Source: Imtechella halotolerans (GTDB lineage Bacteria > Bacteroidota > Bacteroidia > Flavobacteriales > Flavobacteriaceae). Taken from it: a stretch of DNA of 64,000 nucleotides. The DNA lies in contig NZ_CP117969.2 of NCBI RefSeq assembly GCF_028743515.2, positions 989,001 through 1,053,000 of the forward strand, written 5' to 3'. Of the stretch, positions 43,106 to 52,232 are shown piece after piece. The notes under the pieces are model-generated. The model did no database searches, was not told the origin of the DNA, and was given only the letters and a program-made list of their open reading frames with translations. How positions within the stretch are numbered: the first letter of the stretch is position 1; each line of letters begins with the position of its first letter. The position numbers and the translations under genes were made by a program.

Positions 43106-43522
43106 TTATCCTAAAAACTTACTCATGACTTCAGTGGTAGGCACCATACAGCTATCCATTTTCCCATACCATTTATATCTATTTTTTGCAATAAAGTCAT
43201 AACCTCGGTCACGAAGTGATACAGGGAATACACTTAAAATCATCTGTAATAAACGATATTTACCCCCCATTTCCTTTGCAATTTCTAAGGCAGCATCAGA
43301 TTTAACAAAATAGGCCACTCCGGGTACAATCAGAACGATGGAATCAACACTGGTCTGTTGTAAATGACGTTCATTCATTAACTGCTTTGCGATATCACTC
43401 TGCAAAGAGGCAAACCTAAAAATATCATTAGCATCTTTTTCAATAATACGTTGTACCCAAGTGTTACACAAATTGCATACACCATCAAACAGTATAATTT
43501 TTTTTCCTTGAGCGATCATCAT
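43106..43522 (-). CDS. DCC-family thiol-disulfide oxidoreductase-like protein (DUF393)
   Basis: 138 residues. The family signature DGVCNLCN (Asp13, Cys16, Cys19) is at the N-terminus, followed by FRFASLQSDIAKQL and a SDAALEIAKEMGG helix. A thioredoxin-like fold is expected; the biological partner is unknown. It starts 6 bases after mutS2 ends and is on the same strand, so cotranscription is likely. Confidence 0.9.
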   Translation of the reverse strand: MMIAQGKKIILFDGVCNLCNTWVQRIIEKDANDIFRFASLQSDIAKQLMNERHLQQTSVDSIVLIVPGVAYFVKSDAALEIAKEMGGKYRLLQMILSVFPVSLRDRGYDFIAKNRYKWYGKMDSCMVPTTEVMSKFLG

Positions 43523-43528
43523 AAAATG

Positions 43529-45700
43529 TTATTTTTTAGCTTCAACGAGTTCTAATTGATCCAAACCTACACTAGTGGTAAACAACCCATAATTCACTAA
43601 TGCTTTGTTCTTTTCAATCGTATCAATAGTTCCAACTGCTTTTCCATCCAATAAGCGTACACGATCACCCACTTTAAGAATTACCTTAGGCTTTGCTTTT
43701 TCCTGAATATGTTGCTTCTTCTTTTCTTTCTTTTTTTCTTCCCGGATGACTTCAACCTTTTTAATGACCTCTTGTTCTACCTCTTGTTTTTTCTGACGTT
43801 CAACCTTTTTTTCTTGGCTTGATTTCTTCTTTCTTTTAGAGTTTTCTGTTTCCACTATTCGAAGAAATTCGGATACCAACGGGCGTTTCTTTTTATCTTC
43901 AAAATAGCGCTCTGCAATATCATTAATTTTGTTTCCCAGATAGATCATTCTTTGATTATGATCGTAAAGCTCTTGATAATTTGTCAGTTTGTTTTTAATA
44001 CGCTCATTAAGTTCCTCTAGTCGTTTAGCTTCAATACGCGCCTTACTTTCTTCATCTTTTAATGCGTCAGCTGTTTTCTCCATCTTACTTCTTTCCTTCT
44101 GTAACTTAGCTATAGTGGCATCAAAACGTACTTTCCCTTTTTCTATTTTTTTCTTAGCTCGATTGATAAGACCATATGGGATCCCATTTTTTTGTGCAAC
44201 TTCAAAAGTAAATGAACTACCAGCTTCACCTATAATAAGTTTAAAAATAGGCTCCAATGTTTTATTATCGAAAAGCATATTTGCATTACTGGCATATGGC
44301 AATTCGTTAGCCAGCATTTTTAAATTGGAGTAATGCGTTGTAATCACACCAAAAGCCTCTCGATGATAAAATTCTTCAAGGAAGGTTTCAGCCAGTGCAC
44401 CACCTAGCTCTGGATCACTACCCGTACCGAATTCATCAATTAGAAAAAGAGTCTTGTCATTACATTTCTTGAGAAAGTAATTCATGTTTTTCAATCGATA
44501 GCTATAAGTACTCAAATGATTCTCAATGGATTGATTATCTCCTATATCAGTAAGAATTCGATCAAATAAGCACATTTCACTTCGAGGATGTACAGGAACC
44601 AACATTCCACTCTGAAGCATTAATTGCAAAAGACCTATCGTTTTTAATGTGATACTTTTTCCTCCTGCATTTGGACCTGATATTACAATAATTCTATTAT
44701 CCTTTTGTAAGCTAATAGATTGAGGATACGTTTTTTGACCTTTCCGCTTATTGGAAATAAATAGAAGAGGGTGGTAGGCCTCTTTTAGATTAAGAATTCG
44801 TTCATCGGAAACAGTAGGCAATACAGCATTTAGTTGTTCTGCATAGCGAGCTTTGGCAGCAGTAACATCCATGGTTGCCAAATACGATTGATAGTCCGTA
44901 AGAAGCAAGGCAAATGGTCGAAGAAAATTAGTGAGACTTCTCAGTATCCGGTTAATTTCTTCCTTCTCATCAAACAGTAGATTAGAAAGGTCTCTTGAAT
45001 ACTGTTCTGTAGCCTGTGGCTCTATATATACGATACTACCTGTTTTAGAGCTCCCTAGTGCAGTACCCTTAACTTTTCTTCTATACATGGCTTTAACGGC
45101 CAAAACACGACGATTCTCGACAACAGATTCTCGAATATCATCAAGATATCCAGCCGTGTGAGAACTACTAAGAGCGGAACTAAAACTTTGATTGATTTTA
45201 CTTTTTACGGCATTTATTTGCTGTCTAATAGAAAACAACTGAGGAGAGGCATCATCCTTTATCTCTCCAAATTTATCAATAACACTATCTATTTTTTGAT
45301 TGATTACCTCTGTATATTCAACCTTTGCAGCTATTGCTTGTAAATTAGGGTAATACTCATGAAATTTTTTAAAAAATAAAATATGCGTATTTACGGTATT
45401 TGAGATGCTATTAATCTTTCTAAATCCACTGAGTTCTATTAAGGAATCCTCGATGGCCAGGAGTTTGATTTCTTGACTAATGGATTCAAAACCATGATTA
45501 GGTATACGGTTGTTGTTATCAAATGAAGAAAGATACTCACTTGTTTGGAGTAAGGCGGCCATCATTTGATCCTTGTCAACAAAAGGTTTTAAACCAAGGG
45601 CTGTTGCTTTTCCCAATTCTGTTGAACATCGATCCGTAATATGTTCTAATACGGTTGAAAATTCTAAATCTTGTAATGTTTTCGAGTGAATTTTATTCAT
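43529..45700 (-). CDS. MutS2-family ATPase lacking the Smr domain
   Basis: 723 residues from the ATG at 45700. MutS-type clamp and ATPase: Walker A SGPNAGGKSITLKTIG and Walker B TLFLIDEFGTGSDPELGGALAE. A long Lys/Glu-rich coiled coil (about 500-660) ends in a KOW-like KVGDRVRLLDGKAVGTIDTI segment. Standard MutS2 proteins add a C-terminal Smr nuclease domain with HGxR; none is present here. MutS2 is linked to recombination suppression and to rescue of collided ribosomes. An earlier ATG at 45733 adds a non-conserved stretch. Confidence 0.9.
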   Translation of the reverse strand: MNKIHSKTLQDLEFSTVLEHITDRCSTELGKATALGLKPFVDKDQMMAALLQTSEYLSSFDNNNRIPNHGFESISQEIKLLAIEDSLIELSGFRKINSISNTVNTHILFFKKFHEYYPNLQAIAAKVEYTEVINQKIDSVIDKFGEIKDDASPQLFSIRQQINAVKSKINQSFSSALSSSHTAGYLDDIRESVVENRRVLAVKAMYRRKVKGTALGSSKTGSIVYIEPQATEQYSRDLSNLLFDEKEEINRILRSLTNFLRPFALLLTDYQSYLATMDVTAAKARYAEQLNAVLPTVSDERILNLKEAYHPLLFISNKRKGQKTYPQSISLQKDNRIIVISGPNAGGKSITLKTIGLLQLMLQSGMLVPVHPRSEMCLFDRILTDIGDNQSIENHLSTYSYRLKNMNYFLKKCNDKTLFLIDEFGTGSDPELGGALAETFLEEFYHREAFGVITTHYSNLKMLANELPYASNANMLFDNKTLEPIFKLIIGEAGSSFTFEVAQKNGIPYGLINRAKKKIEKGKVRFDATIAKLQKERSKMEKTADALKDEESKARIEAKRLEELNERIKNKLTNYQELYDHNQRMIYLGNKINDIAERYFEDKKKRPLVSEFLRIVETENSKRKKKSSQEKKVERQKKQEVEQEVIKKVEVIREEKKKEKKKQHIQEKAKPKVILKVGDRVRLLDGKAVGTIDTIEKNKALVNYGLFTTSVGLDQLELVEAKK

Positions 45701-45768
45701 AGTATTGTTGGCCCTTGTGAGAAGCCAGCACAAAAATAATTAATTCTATAAAATCAGTGCAGTCCGTA

Positions 45769-47265
45769 TTATAAATACACAGAAACTGTTAGAAAAATGA
45801 TCGTAGTTATGGTTAGAATAATAACTAAAGGCATTACAAATTTCAACCATTTATCATAGCCTACCTTAACTATAGCCAAAGATGCCAATATAAGACCTGT
45901 AGGATTAATAAAGGCAAAAAGACCCATTCCGTATTGATAGGCATTCACCACTACTTCACGACCTACACCAACGGTATCGGCAAGCGGAGACATAACAGGC
46001 ATTGTAAGCACTGCCATCCCTGAAGATGACGGGATAAAAAATGATAAACCGCTGTATATAAATAATAAAATATTCGCAAATAGACCTTTGTTCATTCCTT
46101 CCGTCATAGTGCTGGCATGATAAAGCATAGTGTCACTAATAAGGCCGTCATTCATTATCACAGAAACTCCTCTAGCAATCCCAATAATCAAGGCGACTCC
46201 TAACAAATCTCCTGCTCCCTTGACAAAGGTATCCACAAAAGTCACCTCATTAATTCTGGCCAATAATCCTATCAGAATTGCACCCACAAGAAATACTGCC
46301 GTCATTTCAACAAACCACCATTCTAATTGAGAAACTCCATAAATCATTACTACAAAGCACATCATAAAAACAAAAAGTATGAGTCTTAAACGTGCAGTTA
46401 GTTTATGGGTTGTATTTGTGTCTATAGGAGGAAAAAGTGCTTCAATTTGAAACCTTGACTCATAAATTATTGATTTAGCAGGATCATTTTTGACCCTTTG
46501 AGCATACCGGATGATATAAACGATACAGATAAGGGTACCTATAACCAACATTAAAAATCTACCATCCAACCCAGTGGTCCAATTAATTCCTGCAGCATCA
46601 CTTGCGATGATGGTACTAAATGGATTTACCGTGGAAAACATCGTGCCGATGGAAGAACCAATATATATAGATGCCAAAGCTACCATAGCATCGTATTTTG
46701 CAGCTAAAAAAATAGGAATAAGTATAGGGTAGAAGGCAATGGTTTCTTCTGCCAGACCAAAAGTGGTCCCCCCCAATGCTATTAATGTAGTTATTAAAAT
46801 AATAAGTATGTACTCCCTGCCTTTTAGCGTTTTAGCTAACCATGAAATACCTGCATCAAAAGCACCACTTGCGTTCATAATACCAATTAATCCCCCAATA
46901 ATTAAAACTAAAAAAATAATATCAGCAGATTCTATAATTCCTTTAATAGGAGAGGTGATAAACTCAGAAATCCCTTGTGGATGTGAGTCCAATGTTTGAT
47001 ACGTGTTAGGAATACTTATGGGTTTCCAAATATCTCCATCAGTAAATTTTTGGAGTGGAATTTTAATGTTTAATTTATCTAAAGTTTCCTGACTAGCTAT
47101 TAAAGTCTCACTGGTTTCTAAACTTGTTTTGGTAAAACTATTAGTTTCTTTGTTATACGTAAGTGTGTCATACTTTCCAGCAGGGACAACCCAAGTCAAT
47201 ACAGCAACTAGTGCAGCAATTATCAGTAAAATACTTTGAGCAGTAGGGAATTTTAGTTTTTTCAC
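45769..47265 (-). CDS. YfcC/DcuC-type carboxylate carrier
   Basis: 498 residues, about 12 membrane helices, GTG start at 47265. It begins KFPTAQSILLIIAALVAVLTWVVPAGKYD and has a periplasmic loop near 30-90, the standard opening of YfcC proteins. Internal GGTTFGLAEETIAFYPILIP and the late FFIPSSSGMAVLTMPVMSPLAD are carrier-core motifs of the C4-dicarboxylate uptake C group. Likely substrate: C4-dicarboxylates or basic amino acids; not determined. Single gene, divergent from ung. Confidence 0.87.
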   Translation of the reverse strand: MKKLKFPTAQSILLIIAALVAVLTWVVPAGKYDTLTYNKETNSFTKTSLETSETLIASQETLDKLNIKIPLQKFTDGDIWKPISIPNTYQTLDSHPQGISEFITSPIKGIIESADIIFLVLIIGGLIGIMNASGAFDAGISWLAKTLKGREYILIILITTLIALGGTTFGLAEETIAFYPILIPIFLAAKYDAMVALASIYIGSSIGTMFSTVNPFSTIIASDAAGINWTTGLDGRFLMLVIGTLICIVYIIRYAQRVKNDPAKSIIYESRFQIEALFPPIDTNTTHKLTARLRLILFVFMMCFVVMIYGVSQLEWWFVEMTAVFLVGAILIGLLARINEVTFVDTFVKGAGDLLGVALIIGIARGVSVIMNDGLISDTMLYHASTMTEGMNKGLFANILLFIYSGLSFFIPSSSGMAVLTMPVMSPLADTVGVGREVVVNAYQYGMGLFAFINPTGLILASLAIVKVGYDKWLKFVMPLVIILTITTIIFLTVSVYL

Positions 47266-47333
47266 TCCAAAAATGTTTAATAAAAATTAAAGATAATACT
47301 ATTTTAGCTACTCAAAATAGAAAGCAAATAAAA

Positions 47334-47999
47334 ATGGATCTTGCCATTGATCAAAGTTGGAAGCCTTTTCTAGAAAAGGAATTTGAAATGCCTTATTTTC
47401 AAAATCTTATAGATTTTGTAAACCATGAGTATGAACATGAGGTTTGTTATCCACCCCAGGAAAAAATCTTTTCTGCATTTAACCATTGTCAATTTGACCA
47501 TGTAAAAGTGGTGATCATAGGACAAGATCCTTACCATGGACCAGGTCAAGCTAATGGCCTCTGTTTTTCTGTTACTGACGGAATTTCACACCCACCTTCG
47601 CTTATTAATATTTTTAAAGAAATCGAAACTGATTTAGGGACTCCTTATCCTAAAAGTGGAAACCTTGAACGCTGGGCAGAGCAAGGAGTGATGTTGTTAA
47701 ATGCAACCCTAACTGTACGCGCAAATAATGCAGGAAGCCATCAAAAAAAAGGTTGGGAAGTATTTACGGATTCAGTAATAAAAGCTATTTCAACCCACCA
47801 AAATGAGGTAGTATTTTTGCTTTGGGGAGGATTTGCTAAAAAGAAAGCCACTTTAATTGACACCCAAAAACATTACATACTAAGCACTGGTCATCCTTCC
47901 CCTTTAAGTGCCAATCGAGGTCTATGGTTCGGTAACAAGCATTTTAGTCAAACCAACAACTATTTGGCTTCTAAAGGAAAGAGGATCATAAATTGGTAA
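47334..47999 (+). CDS. ung: Uracil-DNA glycosylase
   Basis: 221 residues, normal length. Water-activating motif GQDPYHGPGQANGL (Asp65, Tyr67), an NATLTVRANNAGSH segment and the DNA-intercalation loop HPSPLSANRG (His187). It removes uracil from DNA. It is the only plus-strand gene in the 40.8-52 kb block, and its last 14 bases overlap the convergent solute-binding-like gene. Confidence 0.97.
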   Translation: MDLAIDQSWKPFLEKEFEMPYFQNLIDFVNHEYEHEVCYPPQEKIFSAFNHCQFDHVKVVIIGQDPYHGPGQANGLCFSVTDGISHPPSLINIFKEIETDLGTPYPKSGNLERWAEQGVMLLNATLTVRANNAGSHQKKGWEVFTDSVIKAISTHQNEVVFLLWGGFAKKKATLIDTQKHYILSTGHPSPLSANRGLWFGNKHFSQTNNYLASKGKRIINW

Positions 48000-48837
48000 C
48001 TATTTCTGAGTAAGGTTTCTCAGCTGAAATTAATTTTAAATCTAGCAGCGCTTGTTGTACTTTGGCCACTGAATTCATGGATAATTGTTTTTGACTCCAT
48101 GTAGTTTGCCGCAACCAAATTCTAATATCATCTAATTGTTGTTCATACCTGTTGGCTAGGGTACGATCTATGCTTGGAATACTTTTAAATTCTTGGGTAA
48201 ACCTATTAATTGTACTAAGAACATGTTTTACTGCCGCTTTATTTTCTGCTAAAAAGGAAGAGCGTACAGCAATCACAAAACAAGGCCATGGTGTTGGAAA
48301 ATCACCTAAGTGCTTAAATATTCCTTTATCGACCAAGGGTTTAGTCATAAATCGTTCCCACATAAAATAGAGATTAGCATCCTGAGGTAATTTAGAAACC
48401 GCTCCATCTAAATTATTTATGATTTCAAATGACATTTTGTTGGTATCCCAACCTTTAGATTGCGCATGTACAATTGCCATAAGATGACTTCCACTGCCTT
48501 TACGAGAGATGGCAACGGTAGCATTTTCTAACTCATTACTATTTTTTAGATTCGATTGTGAACCCACATGGATACCCCAAGACAACGGACTTTCAACATA
48601 TGTTTGAACAATACTGCTTGGATTACCATCACAAATATCCTTGATGATTCCTTCTGTTAAAATAACCGCCATGTCGGTCTCATCTTCTCTTAGCATTTGA
48701 CACATTTTACCAGTTCCTTCAGGAACGTCAATCCATTGGAGATCTATTCCTGCAGATTCAAATGCACCTTCTTCATCAGCCAAATGCCATGGAAGATTAA
48801 AATGCTCTGGGACACCAGCAACACGTAATGATTTCAT
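47986..48837 (-). CDS. Cytoplasmic solute-binding-like protein (Ca3427-like PBP fold)
   Basis: 283 residues with no signal peptide. The N-terminus LRVAGVPEHFNLPWHLADEEGAF, the repeated G-x-G-K type loops and the ISRKGSGSHLMAIVHA stretch follow type 2 periplasmic-binding folds like thiamine-pyrimidine-synthase and Ca3427-type proteins. Since it lacks export and ABC partners, it may bind a cytoplasmic small molecule or act as an enzyme. It is last in a run with a nucleoside phosphorylase (22-base gap). Confidence 0.75.
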   Translation of the reverse strand: MKSLRVAGVPEHFNLPWHLADEEGAFESAGIDLQWIDVPEGTGKMCQMLREDETDMAVILTEGIIKDICDGNPSSIVQTYVESPLSWGIHVGSQSNLKNSNELENATVAISRKGSGSHLMAIVHAQSKGWDTNKMSFEIINNLDGAVSKLPQDANLYFMWERFMTKPLVDKGIFKHLGDFPTPWPCFVIAVRSSFLAENKAAVKHVLSTINRFTQEFKSIPSIDRTLANRYEQQLDDIRIWLRQTTWSQKQLSMNSVAKVQQALLDLKLISAEKPYSEIVTNL

Positions 48838-48859
48838 GTGATTTTTGTTTTTTAAGCCA

Positions 48860-49723
48860 TTAGATCTTGTCTAAGGCATATAAAATAAGATTTTCAACAG
48901 CTATATATGGATCTTCACTAAAAGTCCCTAAGGCCCTGTTAGCTATAATGGCATTCATAGACAAGGCATTGTGCCCTAATAGTCTGGACAATCCATAAAT
49001 GGCTGCTGTTTCCATTTCAAAATTAGAAATGCGATGTTCCTTAAAGGTAAAATTATCCATTTTAGAATTCAATTCAGCATCTTGAATAGCCAACCGTAGT
49101 ACCCTGCCTTGAGGACCATAAAATCCTCCTGCCGTGGCAGTTATACCTTTAAAAATTGACGATGAGTATAAACGGTTTTGCAATTCAATACTCCCAGAAA
49201 TCACATAAGGACGACCCTTTCTGGAATCCCAATTTGTATGGCTAATAAAGGCATCTTCAATATCCGTTTGAGAAACGGGATCTAATTCATAAGAACGCAG
49301 CATATTATCTAGTCCTAAGCCATGGGTTGACATCACAATACTATCGACCGGGATATCGGGCTGCAATGCCCCAGAAGTTCCTAGACGAACAATATTTAAA
49401 GAGCTTAATTTATCCTTTACAGTACGAGTCTTAAGATCAATATTAACCAAGGCGTCCAATTCATTTACAACAATGTCAATATTATCAGGACCAATTCCAG
49501 TTGACATAACTGAAATACGTTTTCCTTTGTAAGTACCGGTCTGTGTCTTAAATTCTCTTTTCTGCTTAGTTACTTCAATAGAATCAAAGTATTTGGTGAT
49601 TTTGGTAACCCTATCTTGGTCACCCACAAAAATAATATCAGAAGCAATATCCTGAGGTAATAAATTCAAATGATATACACTCCCGTCAGGGTTAAGTATA
49701 AGCTCAGATGCTTGTATAGCCAT
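48860..49723 (-). CDS. Nucleoside phosphorylase
   Basis: 287 residues. The PNP/UDP-type fold is shown by FVGDQDRVTKI, MSTGIGPDNIDIV, VRLGTSGALQPDIPVDSIV and the late FEMETAAIYGLSRLLGHNALSMNAI (Glu-Met-Glu ribose site). It cleaves purine or uridine nucleosides with phosphate; uridine phosphorylase-like features (GTSG, no His) favour a hexameric type, but the base specificity is not certain. Two bases separate it from the DUF1835 gene upstream, so one operon. Confidence 0.9.
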   Translation of the reverse strand: MAIQASELILNPDGSVYHLNLLPQDIASDIIFVGDQDRVTKITKYFDSIEVTKQKREFKTQTGTYKGKRISVMSTGIGPDNIDIVVNELDALVNIDLKTRTVKDKLSSLNIVRLGTSGALQPDIPVDSIVMSTHGLGLDNMLRSYELDPVSQTDIEDAFISHTNWDSRKGRPYVISGSIELQNRLYSSSIFKGITATAGGFYGPQGRVLRLAIQDAELNSKMDNFTFKEHRISNFEMETAAIYGLSRLLGHNALSMNAIIANRALGTFSEDPYIAVENLILYALDKI

Positions 49724-49725
49724 AA

Positions 49726-50646
49726 TTATAATTTCAGTAATTTTCCAGTATCCTCATGATAGAGGTATCCATATTTTAGGCTTCCGCCTAAGTATTCATT
49801 TTCATTGCGCAATGCGCCATAGTAATTGGTAGTTTTCTGTAACACGTGTTTGCCTTCTTCAGACAATTTCACAGGATTTAGTGAAGTAAATAAGGGCTTA
49901 AGAGTATCCAGAATTTTGTAGTACTGCAAATCTCCAAAGCCAAAAATATCTTGCTTTTTTAATAGTTGGCCAACAAGTTGATCTTTATCCCATTTTTTCT
50001 TTTCCGAAGCTACCTGCAAAGTCATATTTTCCACTGCATTAAGTCCGTTAGAAACATACGGAAAACGAGTAATATGGGCATGAATTGCTTCTGGTAAATA
50101 TTCAAATTGAGAGGAATTAAAATGGGAAAAAGTTTCTAGTCGCAGTGGACTATCACTACAGTAGAGTTGCCAAATATAATCCGCATATTCAATATCATCT
50201 TGTGAAAGTTCAATTCGATGTTTATATTGTTCTTTCAACTTCTCTGGGGTTAATTCCGCAAGCCCTATCAGGCGATCTCCACTGTTGTGAACAAGTGAAA
50301 CACGAGCTCCTTTTCTGTGTGTTTTTAACCAGCTAATGACCGCAATCATGTTTATCTGACAAAACAAGTCATGATCAAACCAAAGGGTAATCTCTTCTTG
50401 TTTTTTTTCATTACATAGTCTTCTGTATTCTTTTAAAGTAGCCTCAATAAAGTTGCTTTTGGTCACCTTATACTGAGATTTTAAAAAATCGAAACGTGTT
50501 TTCCAGAAATTCTCACTACCTACATCAGTAGTGGTTTTCCCTTCACATAACATTTCTCTCCAGGTTATAATTTCACCATTAATAGATGTTGTCCGGAGTA
50601 AACCGGTTAAAGCATCTCCATTGGTAATATGCAAAGATTGTCGCAT
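49726..50646 (-). CDS. DUF1835-domain protein
   Basis: 306 residues. Starts LHITNGDALTGLLRTTSINGEIITWREMLCEG, the DUF1835 opening, and continues with LWFDHDLFCQINMIAVISWL. No enzymatic role is established. The DHD region could be a nuclease or phosphatase-like site; this is a guess. First of the three-gene run with nucleoside phosphorylase and the PBP-like protein, which points to nucleotide or cofactor salvage. Confidence 0.85.
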   Translation of the reverse strand: MRQSLHITNGDALTGLLRTTSINGEIITWREMLCEGKTTTDVGSENFWKTRFDFLKSQYKVTKSNFIEATLKEYRRLCNEKKQEEITLWFDHDLFCQINMIAVISWLKTHRKGARVSLVHNSGDRLIGLAELTPEKLKEQYKHRIELSQDDIEYADYIWQLYCSDSPLRLETFSHFNSSQFEYLPEAIHAHITRFPYVSNGLNAVENMTLQVASEKKKWDKDQLVGQLLKKQDIFGFGDLQYYKILDTLKPLFTSLNPVKLSEEGKHVLQKTTNYYGALRNENEYLGGSLKYGYLYHEDTGKLLKL

Positions 50647-50730
50647 GATACTATTTTAGTTTTGGTTGGGTCGGAAAAGTAAAATTATATAAAACTAAGG
50701 TAAAAAAACAGATGTTTAACACTTTTATTA

Positions 50731-51060
50731 TCACCCACCTACACGCTTAACCTTAAATCCTCTTGCCTGGAGCAGTTTCATTATTTTATCTCGGTAGTCC
50801 CCCTGAATTATAATAGTTTCATCTTTAACACTACCACCAACACTTAAAGCCGTTTTCAATTCTTTTGCTAATTTCTTAAAATCAGCATCAGCTCCTGTAT
50901 AACCTGCAATTATCGTATGAGGTTTTCCATTTCTTTTCTCATACTTACACAGCAAAGGTTCATCTTGCATCCATAAAGCTTCTTGAGAATCTTCTGAAAC
51001 TTCAGGTTCAGTAGGAATATGATCAGGAAAAAGTTTCTTTAATTGATCTTGTAAATCCAT
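50731..51060 (-). CDS. yciH: SUI1/YciH-type translation factor
   Basis: 109 residues with the eIF1/SUI1 domain at the C-terminal half: KPHTIIAGYTGADADFKKLAKELK, SVGGSVKDETIIIQGDYRDKIMKLLQARGFK. Bacterial YciH resembles archaeal and eukaryal eIF1 and can check start-codon fidelity. A hairpin at 51076-51097 separates it from the oxygenase gene upstream. Confidence 0.92.
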   Translation of the reverse strand: MDLQDQLKKLFPDHIPTEPEVSEDSQEALWMQDEPLLCKYEKRNGKPHTIIAGYTGADADFKKLAKELKTALSVGGSVKDETIIIQGDYRDKIMKLLQARGFKVKRVGG

Positions 51061-51075
51061 GTCTAAACATACTTT

Positions 51076-51097
51076 AGGGTGCTACAAATAGCACCCT
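51076..51097. terminator. Hairpin between the oxygenase and yciH genes
   Basis: Nine-base arms 51076-51084 and 51089-51097 (AGGGTGCTA / TAGCACCCT) around a 4-base loop. No real U tract follows, so it may be a weak terminator or a transcript-stabilising hairpin. Confidence 0.5.
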
Positions 51098-51106
51098 TAT
51101 TAAGAA

Positions 51107-52057
51107 TTATTTTTTAATCAAACCAAGATCCACTAAGCGTTCATGTAAAAATTCACCAGCAGTAATATCATCATACAATTTCGGATGCTGATCATCTATG
51201 CAATTTTCAAGACAGTTTAGCGGCATATCACTTACAGGATGCATAAAGAAAGGAATAGAATAACGAGAAGTACCCCAAAGTTCGCGTGGTGGATTGACTA
51301 CCTGATGTATCGTGGATTTAAGTCTATTATTGGTATGACGAGAAAGCATATCACCTACATTAATCATTAATTCATCTGGTTCAGCGATGGCATCTATCCA
51401 TTCTCCTTTGTGATTCTGAACTTGCAACCCCTTTCCTTGAGCACCCATTAGCAAAGTGATTAAATTGATATCACCATGTGCTGCAGCACGAACTGCATTT
51501 TTAGGCTCTTCAGTAATAGGAGGGTAGTGAATAGGACGTAAAATGGAATTTCCATTTTTGATATACTTATCAAAGTATATTTCCTCAAGATTCAAGTGCA
51601 AGGCTAAAGCCCTCAAGACATATTTCGCAGTCTTTTCTAACATTTGATAGGTCTCTTTACCCACCTCATTAAAACTAGGCAATTCTTCAACTACCACATT
51701 AGGAGGATATTCAGCTTCAAGTTTAGGATCATCTTCAACATATTGACCAAAATGCCAAAACTCTTTTAAATCACCTTCCTTTTTTCCTTTGGCATGTTCT
51801 TTTCCAAAGGAAGTATAACCACGTTGACCACCTATGCCTTCAATTTCATACTTTTCTTTTACTTCTACAGGTAAATCAAAAAACTTTTTAATCTCACTGT
51901 ACAGGTTAGAAACTAATTCATCTGATAAAAAATGACCCTTAAGAGCTACAAAACCTATTTGCTCATATGCATCACCTATTTCTCTTATAAATTTTTCCTT
52001 TCGTTGGGGATCTTCTGACAAAAAATCGCGTAAATCTACACTTGGAATCGCATTCAT
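51107..52057 (-). CDS. Isopenicillin-N-synthase-like 2OG-Fe(II) oxygenase
   Basis: 316 residues. Metal motif HGD in AAHGDINLITLLMGAQGKGLQ (2OG-Fe oxygenase H-x-D), second His in KSTIHQVVNP and the R-x-S of SRYSIPFF. The N-terminal IPSVDLRDFL and DAYEQIGFVALKGH are typical of the IPNS/DIOX_N superfamily. It uses 2-oxoglutarate or an amino-acid-derived substrate; no NRPS or beta-lactam gene is present, so the natural substrate is unknown and 'isopenicillin' should not be taken literally. Divergent from the second E1 gene. Confidence 0.9.
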   Translation of the reverse strand: MNAIPSVDLRDFLSEDPQRKEKFIREIGDAYEQIGFVALKGHFLSDELVSNLYSEIKKFFDLPVEVKEKYEIEGIGGQRGYTSFGKEHAKGKKEGDLKEFWHFGQYVEDDPKLEAEYPPNVVVEELPSFNEVGKETYQMLEKTAKYVLRALALHLNLEEIYFDKYIKNGNSILRPIHYPPITEEPKNAVRAAAHGDINLITLLMGAQGKGLQVQNHKGEWIDAIAEPDELMINVGDMLSRHTNNRLKSTIHQVVNPPRELWGTSRYSIPFFMHPVSDMPLNCLENCIDDQHPKLYDDITAGEFLHERLVDLGLIKK

Positions 52058-52068
52058 ACTATTGTCAA

Positions 52069-52168
52069 TTTTAAATTGTTAATAACTTAATTGTGTTAAA
52101 ACACTTGTAAAAACAAATGTAAATAAATATTTACCAGTCCTAAATATATAGTTATTAACAATTTAAAA
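52069..52168. repeat. 19-bp perfect inverted repeat across the divergent promoter region
   Basis: Arms 52069-52087 and 52150-52168 are exact reverse complements, separated by 62 bases that contain the oxygenase -7 box. Each arm contains TTATTAACA/TGTTAATAA, one base from the DnaA consensus TTATNCACA. Possible operator pair, loop or replication-linked element; function not shown. Confidence 0.8.
52114..52121 (-). promoter_or_regulatory. Putative -7 box of the oxygenase gene
   Basis: TACATTTG on the minus strand fits TAnnTTTG. It lies 56 bases before the ATG at 52057, so the left repeat arm (52069-52087) would be in the leader. Confidence 0.5.
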
Positions 52169-52205
52169 AAATATAACTTTAAGGAGGTTAAGTGTTATTT
52201 TTTTC

Positions 52206-52213
52206 TACATTTG
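52206..52213 (+). promoter_or_regulatory. Putative -7 box of the second E1 gene
   Basis: TACATTTG matches TAnnTTTG and lies 19 bases before the ATG at 52233. It makes the GTG at 52215, which adds 6 residues, an unlikely start. No clear -33 box at the usual distance. Confidence 0.5.
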
Positions 52214-52232
52214 AGTGACTAATCTAACACCT

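Noticed and set aside
52058-52232. Chromosomal origin oriC
   Set aside because: The inverted repeat has two near-DnaA boxes and high AT, but no cluster of true DnaA boxes and no linked dnaA, and gene orientation beyond 59 kb does not fit. It remains a speculation.
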